A DNA stretch of 64,000 bases, from the NCBI GenBank assembly GCA_023079485.1, contig CM041083.1, positions 110,215,554 through 110,279,553 of the forward strand. The letters are read 5' to 3'. The notes beneath the pieces were generated by a model, which had not been told where the DNA came from, made no database searches, and saw nothing but the letters and a program-made list of their open reading frames with translations. Shown here in pieces: positions 58,754 to 64,000 of this stretch (positions are counted from its first letter, which is position 1; the number at the start of each line of letters is the position of its first letter). Position numbers and translations under genes: made by a program. The stretch comes from Archilochus colubris. Lineage: Eukaryota > Chordata > Aves > Apodiformes > Trochilidae.

Positions 58754-58886
58754 CCTGTGATGTTTTGTAGTATGAGGCCTCTGCCTGATTTAACAAAGTG
58801 AGTAACTTCCCATAGCACAACTTAAATATTTCATCTAGTGTGTATTTGTTCAGAGTAGCTGGCTTTTCAATGTATTGGGGAGGCAT
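58683..58886 (-). pseudogene. Unrecognised ORF upstream of and overlapping the membrane-protein ORF
   Basis: A 67-codon ORF beginning MPPQYIEKPATLNKYTLDEI, with amphipathic helix-like sequence (LCYGKLLTLLNQAEASYY). It overlaps the 58397-58753 ORF by about 70 bases in a frame offset by one, which is the pattern expected if a single base was lost or gained in one gene. A spliced arrangement is also possible, since ttgttaaatcag could serve as an acceptor. No homolog is recognised. Confidence 0.25.
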
Positions 58887-59707
58887 GTGCTCTGTTCAGT
58901 GGACACTGGCATTATCCTAGCAATTTAAAAGTAGTTTTTAGAGCAGTTAAGTACCAGGAAGGGAGAGTTTGTAATTATAAAACAGAAGAGTTGAATAACA
59001 CAGTGTTCTGTACTGCTTCACATAGGAAAGAAAACTATACTTTCTGTCCATTCCACATACAAAATACCTGTATAAATTTGAGCACTGTCTTTTTATTAGT
59101 TTCCCATGTATATAATTGGCACTATGTAATTAGTATTTTAGTAAATTAATACAGTATAGTTTTTCAGAAAATGTATTAATTCAGACTTAATGGTGTCAAA
59201 TATGGAATTTACATTTGATAATGATACATCTAGAATAAACTTTAAAAGTCAGTATAGGTATGTTACATTAGTTCTTTTATGCACTTATACTTCTGCAGAC
59301 GTGTCTTGGCTACAGCAAAGTAGAGTTGTGTTAAACAGCTTAAAAATCAACACATTTTGGATTTTCTCTGAAATTAGTGGGATTTTGATATGACCATCCA
59401 CAATTTAGTTTTTAGACACTTTGAATTTTTTATATACTTTTAATTTAGCTTTGTTATTTTTTTTTTATCTGGAATTCTTTCAAATTATATTCTGCCTGAA
59501 ATTTGGCTACAGTAGCCCTATTTCACATACCTGAGGTAGTATCTTAATAAACTTCCTCTGTCAGTACATACAGAATTCAGTTCAGGCTTATTGTAAAAAG
59601 ACCTGCTGTAACATATAGGTTGGAAGGGTAAGAAAAAAAAATGGGTTTGAAGTAATTTTTCAGCTTTTATTTTTTATAACTTGACATATATACTGAGATA
59701 AACTTCA

Positions 59708-59822
59708 TGTGCTCCGAGCATAAGTATTATGTGTTCCACTTATAAATGCTATGATGTGTGTGCTCATAAGCATGACAGTCTGTGCATTCATAAACTTGAT
59801 AGGCTCTACACATAAAAATATT
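59708..59822 (+). repeat. Degenerate ~24-bp minisatellite, about five copies
   Basis: Successive units share a TGTGCTC...CATAA...ATGATAG-like pattern (for example tgtgctccgagcataag, tgtgctcataagcatgac, tgtgcattcataaacttg). The copies differ by several substitutions each. Confidence 0.6.
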
Positions 59823-60014
59823 AGCTATCTGGAGTTATGTTAGTTTTATTCTCCAGAAGGAAAGAATTTATGGGCGATGCACTTAACCAAGTACAGAGAA
59901 GTGGTTTTGTGCAACCACTGACATAGTGAGCTTCATGCACAGCTGCTGTTGAATGAAATCTTTCACATTTTTGCAGACTTGCCACCTTTACTCAGTCCAT
60001 TCTACAGTTTTAAA

Positions 60015-60050
60015 AATGACAGATTTCTTGTGAATGACAGATTTCTTGTG
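60015..60050 (+). repeat. Perfect 18-bp tandem duplication
   Basis: The unit AATGACAGATTTCTTGTG occurs twice head to tail without mismatch. Confidence 0.95.
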
Positions 60051-63000
60051 AAATACTTAAAAATACTACTTTTGAAGTACCACCAATGCAAATCCACAAA
60101 ACCCAGCAACAAATGAAACAGCAGTAGAAGTCTTTTTTCTCTTCCACTCACAATTGGGTTCCACAACACTTACACAAACAACACACCTCATCTGAAACTG
60201 TGCTACCGATGCTTGCCAGTATTCCATCATCCTCAATATAAAACACTTTTTTCCATACATAGTGTAACTGTATCCATCTTCCACAATTTGAACTGGTACA
60301 GGCAAAGATGAGCTGAAGGAGGTTTATGCTATTTACATACATAACAGAAGTAATGGGATTGCCAGTAGTGGTAGATAAACTTAAATGTAGTTCAACAAGC
60401 TTAGCACCTTAGAAGCCAAACCAATACTGTTTAAGAGTCAAAATATAGATTTAGACATTTATGTCTAAACCAGATCTAAGACTTTATCCAGAAGTGCAGT
60501 CCAAGCATATTGACACTGATAACACTTCGCCACAAATTTAGGCAATCTGTAGTTATGACTTTGTTGTGTAAACATATCCTAAACAAATCAGTGTGATTGC
60601 AGGAGTTATCAACAGCTATAGCATGTGTGTACTCGCTGCTCATGTCGTGTTGCTATAGATTTACTCAATGTACTAAACCTGGAATTGACCTTAGTAAACA
60701 ACGTGTGACAATACACACTCTTACAGAAGGAAAACCACCAATAAAAACTATCTGACTGTAATGCTGATAGACTGATAGACCAGTTCTTGCCCAGCAAGTG
60801 TTGCCAAAATGCCAGCATCTGGCCCATCTCAAGATTTCCTGAACTGATTTGGAGATGATCCAAGCCATTTTTTATATGGTCCTTACACAGACATATCTGT
60901 GCTGAATAAATGAACAGGGAGACCTCCTTGACTGCAGCCAAGGAAAGGAAGGAAAAGGATGCATTACCCTAGATTTTTTTTTTTTTGAAGGATGGACCCA
61001 TTGCAAGGTTTTCTGATTTCATGAGACCCAAAAGTCCTAATTTATCCCTCCTCTTTTTTTTTTACCTCATCCTGGCAGTTCAGCAGACACGTAGTTAAGA
61101 GTCCCAGCACAAGGGACTTGGGGTGGAAGTCACTAACACTGTTACAACAGGAGACAGATAGCCCTGTAGCCTTTTCAAAAAGAATGGTGGTGGAGAACTG
61201 TAAGGCCAGCCTAACTCACTACAAACCATCTAGTGAACTTCTGGATTATCTTCCCTATTACACCTGTTAAGGGAACTGTGACCTGACTTAAACACAGGAG
61301 GAGGTGTGGCTGACATGCTAGCACCACATTGTTTGTGTGACATTATTCTTCCCATGCTGGTTTCAGCTTTGTGCCTACATGTGTGTTTGCCCCACAGATG
61401 CTTGTGGCAATCTGTGCTCCCCAGACTGTTACAGACAGCCTGGGGAACCTAGAGTGGGAATACTGAAGGGATATTCTTGCACTAGCAGCAAAACCCTGCC
61501 TGGCAGCCACCACACTATATTAGTAGCTCTGTTCTGGCAGGACTACCCCTGGGGAGACTTGACACCACAGACCTGGCATGCGGTAGTGGTCATGATGAGG
61601 TGGGCAGAGGCATTCTTAGCATAGAGTCAGCACCAATCTTACTTGCCTTGCAGTTCCCTGGAATAACTTGCAAAAGTAAAACTGCAGGCCCCCCAAAAAT
61701 GTGTCCTACAAAAAAGGAGTGCTGGCCCATGTAACAATTCTGCGATTTTAGTGATTTCACAAAATATGTTCTAGGGCCGCAACAGTGTGGAATAGCCAGG
61801 GAGCTCAGTCTGAAATGTACATTACACAAAGGTAGTGTACACACAACTGATTTGTTTTACATGCACATTGGAAAGAAACAATTTTTTATTCCAGTTTCAC
61901 AAAGCTCAGTGGATTGCTTTTGCATTAGCCCCTCAGTCCATCTCTCATAGTTTTTAAACTCCTAATAATGATTGGTCATCTCATGACAGGCCCGTCTTGG
62001 GCAGAGATCTTGAGTAAAAGAAGTTCAAAGAAGTTCTTTGAAAACTGGTTGAGGATTGATCCTGGTTAATTAGTTAACCATTTCTCACTCTGGGAAAAGC
62101 TGAACTGTTAATGCTTTGCTCAGCTAACTGGCCAGGCTGCACACGTGTAAGCCCAAATACGTCACAGTACACAGTCCCCTTTGCTCAACAGATAGTGCAG
62201 GGTCACGTGCTGGAACTTTGGGGTAGTTCATTGTCTGAGGTACACTGGGAATCCGAAAACCTGGGATAATATATTGAATTGGGTGGAAAAAGGGATAGAC
62301 AAGCAAGCATTCCTGCTCAAAAGATTATTTCCTAATATGTTGAAATGCCTTAAGTGGCACGTTTAGGGAAATGTAATTTAAAATTCATCACAATTTCTTC
62401 TTTTTTGTTATCAGGAGATCTTATGGTCATGTAGGCACCTAGCAGAACATACTTCTAAGAACTTCCTTGCACAGATTTGTGAAGTCAGGATTCTGTAAAT
62501 ATGTGTTGGAACTTCCCAGACAGTATCCCCCCAGAGGGAGCACAAGCAGCTTTCTCCTGACATCAAGAACAAAGTTTTCATTTTAGCCAGCAAAGACATA
62601 CATTCTTTTGCACAGCTACACAGTAAGGAAACTGTATTTTCTGTCACTGCATGAACTTCAAAAGAAGCTGCAACTGGAGAACCTAATTTTAACAGGACTG
62701 AGAACAGCTTTTGACTCTTCTACCAATTCTTACAGAAAAGTAAAAGCTTTACACTGAACAGGAGTAGGTAGATTCAGCTTGGCTATATTACAATCAAAAG
62801 TACCAATTACAAATTTTTTGAAACATGAATTGTGTTGTACCAGTCTTTTTGGATGCGTGTGGAACTTTGATAAAATTAACCTACTGTCTTTCTCATCTTT
62901 TAAAACACAGGAAAACCTTATCCCTCTAGAAGCTGGAAACTGATGATGTAGAGGAGTTCCCAGATGGGAAATACTTGACATTGTAGCACTTGATTTGGAG

Positions 63001-64000
63001 AAGTCTTAAAGAATCACAATTATCTGGGATGTCTGATTTTAATAGAAAACATTTACACTCCTACCAATGTATTTATCATGGAGAGTGGTTTAAGGAGGAC
63101 CTCTGTAATACAACTTTAGAGTATACATTTCCCCTGAAGTAACAAAGCCTTTCTCAGAGGCTTCTTCCACAAAAAACTCCCTTGTCTTGGGGAAAGGCTT
63201 TTAAACTGGAGTCAGAAACTTGTCATAATGAGGAGTGTATTCTTCAGCCTGGCTCTTTATAGAGTGAGAACACCAAGGAATGTGACTGCCATTCAGGGGA
63301 GTATCACAGAAAACTTAAGGAGCCACACATTTTTTTTCATTGCAAGCCTCATCTGGGAGCAACAGCAGCAATTCCAGGACCTTCTGGTCCAGAGGCGTGC
63401 CAACCTACACAGTATCCAGTGCTGGCTGTCAATCCAAAGCTTGTACTATCAAAGCTGGGCTCTGATGATGATTCAAAAGCATAGCTATCTACATTCAAAT
63501 GGGTTGCCATGGAAACCTCTCTGGCCTAAAAAGAGATGGACCACATCAGTTACTTAGCAGCACCTTTTTGACAGGCGAAACACAAGCTGCTCACTCCAGA
63601 TGATGGTTTGATTTAGAAATAAGTCTGTCTGAGAGCTGCTATGGTGTTTCCTGAAGTGTTAATGATGTAACCCAAAGTGAAGAACTTCTTTTGGGACTAA
63701 ACTTCAGATTGTGGCCTAGTACCAAAGCGATTGAGATACATGGTGAGTTTTCCTGAGAAACACAACTTACCGGTCAACATCATAATCTTTTTTCTATACT
63801 AAGAAATCCTTTCTGAGGATCCAAGCTGGTATGCTGATCTAAAAAAAGGCCATTCTTTCAGAGGCCATGCAGGATACCAAGGATTATTTGAATTGTTACT
63901 GACATAACACATCATCTAGATTAAACATCTACCCAAAGTACAAATATTAAGCCCTGGAAGAGTCAGAGTGTCCATGACTGGTCTCAAAGAAACCTTGAGT

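Larger units (their letters stand above)
58887..64000. other. Intergenic region, no gene recognised
   Basis: AT-rich DNA with a degenerate minisatellite at 59708-59822 and an 18-bp tandem duplication at 60015-60050. The ORFs of 60-110 codons here show no recognisable protein features. Confidence 0.5.

Noticed and set aside
45661..64000. DYRK1A coding exons
   Set aside because: Expected next by synteny, but its known N-terminal coding sequence is not present in any frame. It probably begins beyond the window.
1..64000. Endogenous retrovirus, CRISPR array, tRNA or rRNA genes
   Set aside because: I recognised no LTR pair, gag/pol/env frame, regularly spaced repeats or structural RNA. The recognised interspersed repeats are CR1-type LINEs.

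Overview
The window is vertebrate nuclear DNA, almost certainly from a bird. It has AT-rich introns with GT-AG splice sites, CR1 LINEs ending in the ATTCTATG-type 3' tail, one GC-rich promoter island, and the TTC3-VPS26C (DSCR3) gene pair. That pair lies in the same order and orientation in the human chr21q22 Down syndrome region, just proximal to DYRK1A. No bacterial, phage or CRISPR feature was seen, and no endogenous retrovirus was recognised.

Layout. (1) 1-24,030, + strand: the 3' part of TTC3, a TPR/RING E3 ubiquitin ligase. I recovered 21 coding exons with consensus splice sites, encoding roughly the C-terminal 1,230 residues, from mid-protein through a lysine-rich segment, a large acidic exon, a coiled coil and a C-terminal RING-H2 domain. 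The stop is at 22,895-22,897, followed by a 3'UTR of about 1.1 kb. The reading phase is continuous except between 6,936 and 8,743, where a 28-nt micro-exon at 8,248-8,275 would restore it. (2) 24,031-25,384: a short gap between convergent genes with one CR1 copy and G/C-rich runs. (3) 25,385-44,900, - strand: complete VPS26C, eight coding exons, 295 codons plus stop. VPS26C is the arrestin-fold cargo-side subunit of the Retriever endosomal recycling complex. (4) 44,280-45,660: the CpG island promoter of VPS26C, with ZNF143, NRF1, CRE-like and E-box motifs. (5) 45,661-64,000: intergenic DNA towards the expected position of DYRK1A. It holds a CR1 copy with a 315-codon reverse transcriptase frame, an older decayed LINE, minisatellites, and two adjacent - strand ORFs (58,397-58,886) that together look like a frameshifted small single-pass membrane protein. 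No DYRK1A coding exon was found.

The two genes are functionally unrelated (AKT-directed ubiquitination versus endosomal recycling) and simply converge. The points of most interest are regulatory and structural: a start-stop uORF overlapping an E-box just upstream of the VPS26C start, two near-identical direct CR1 copies bracketing VPS26C exons 7 and 8, a G-rich element just past the likely VPS26C poly(A) site, and the unrecognised membrane-protein-like ORFs.
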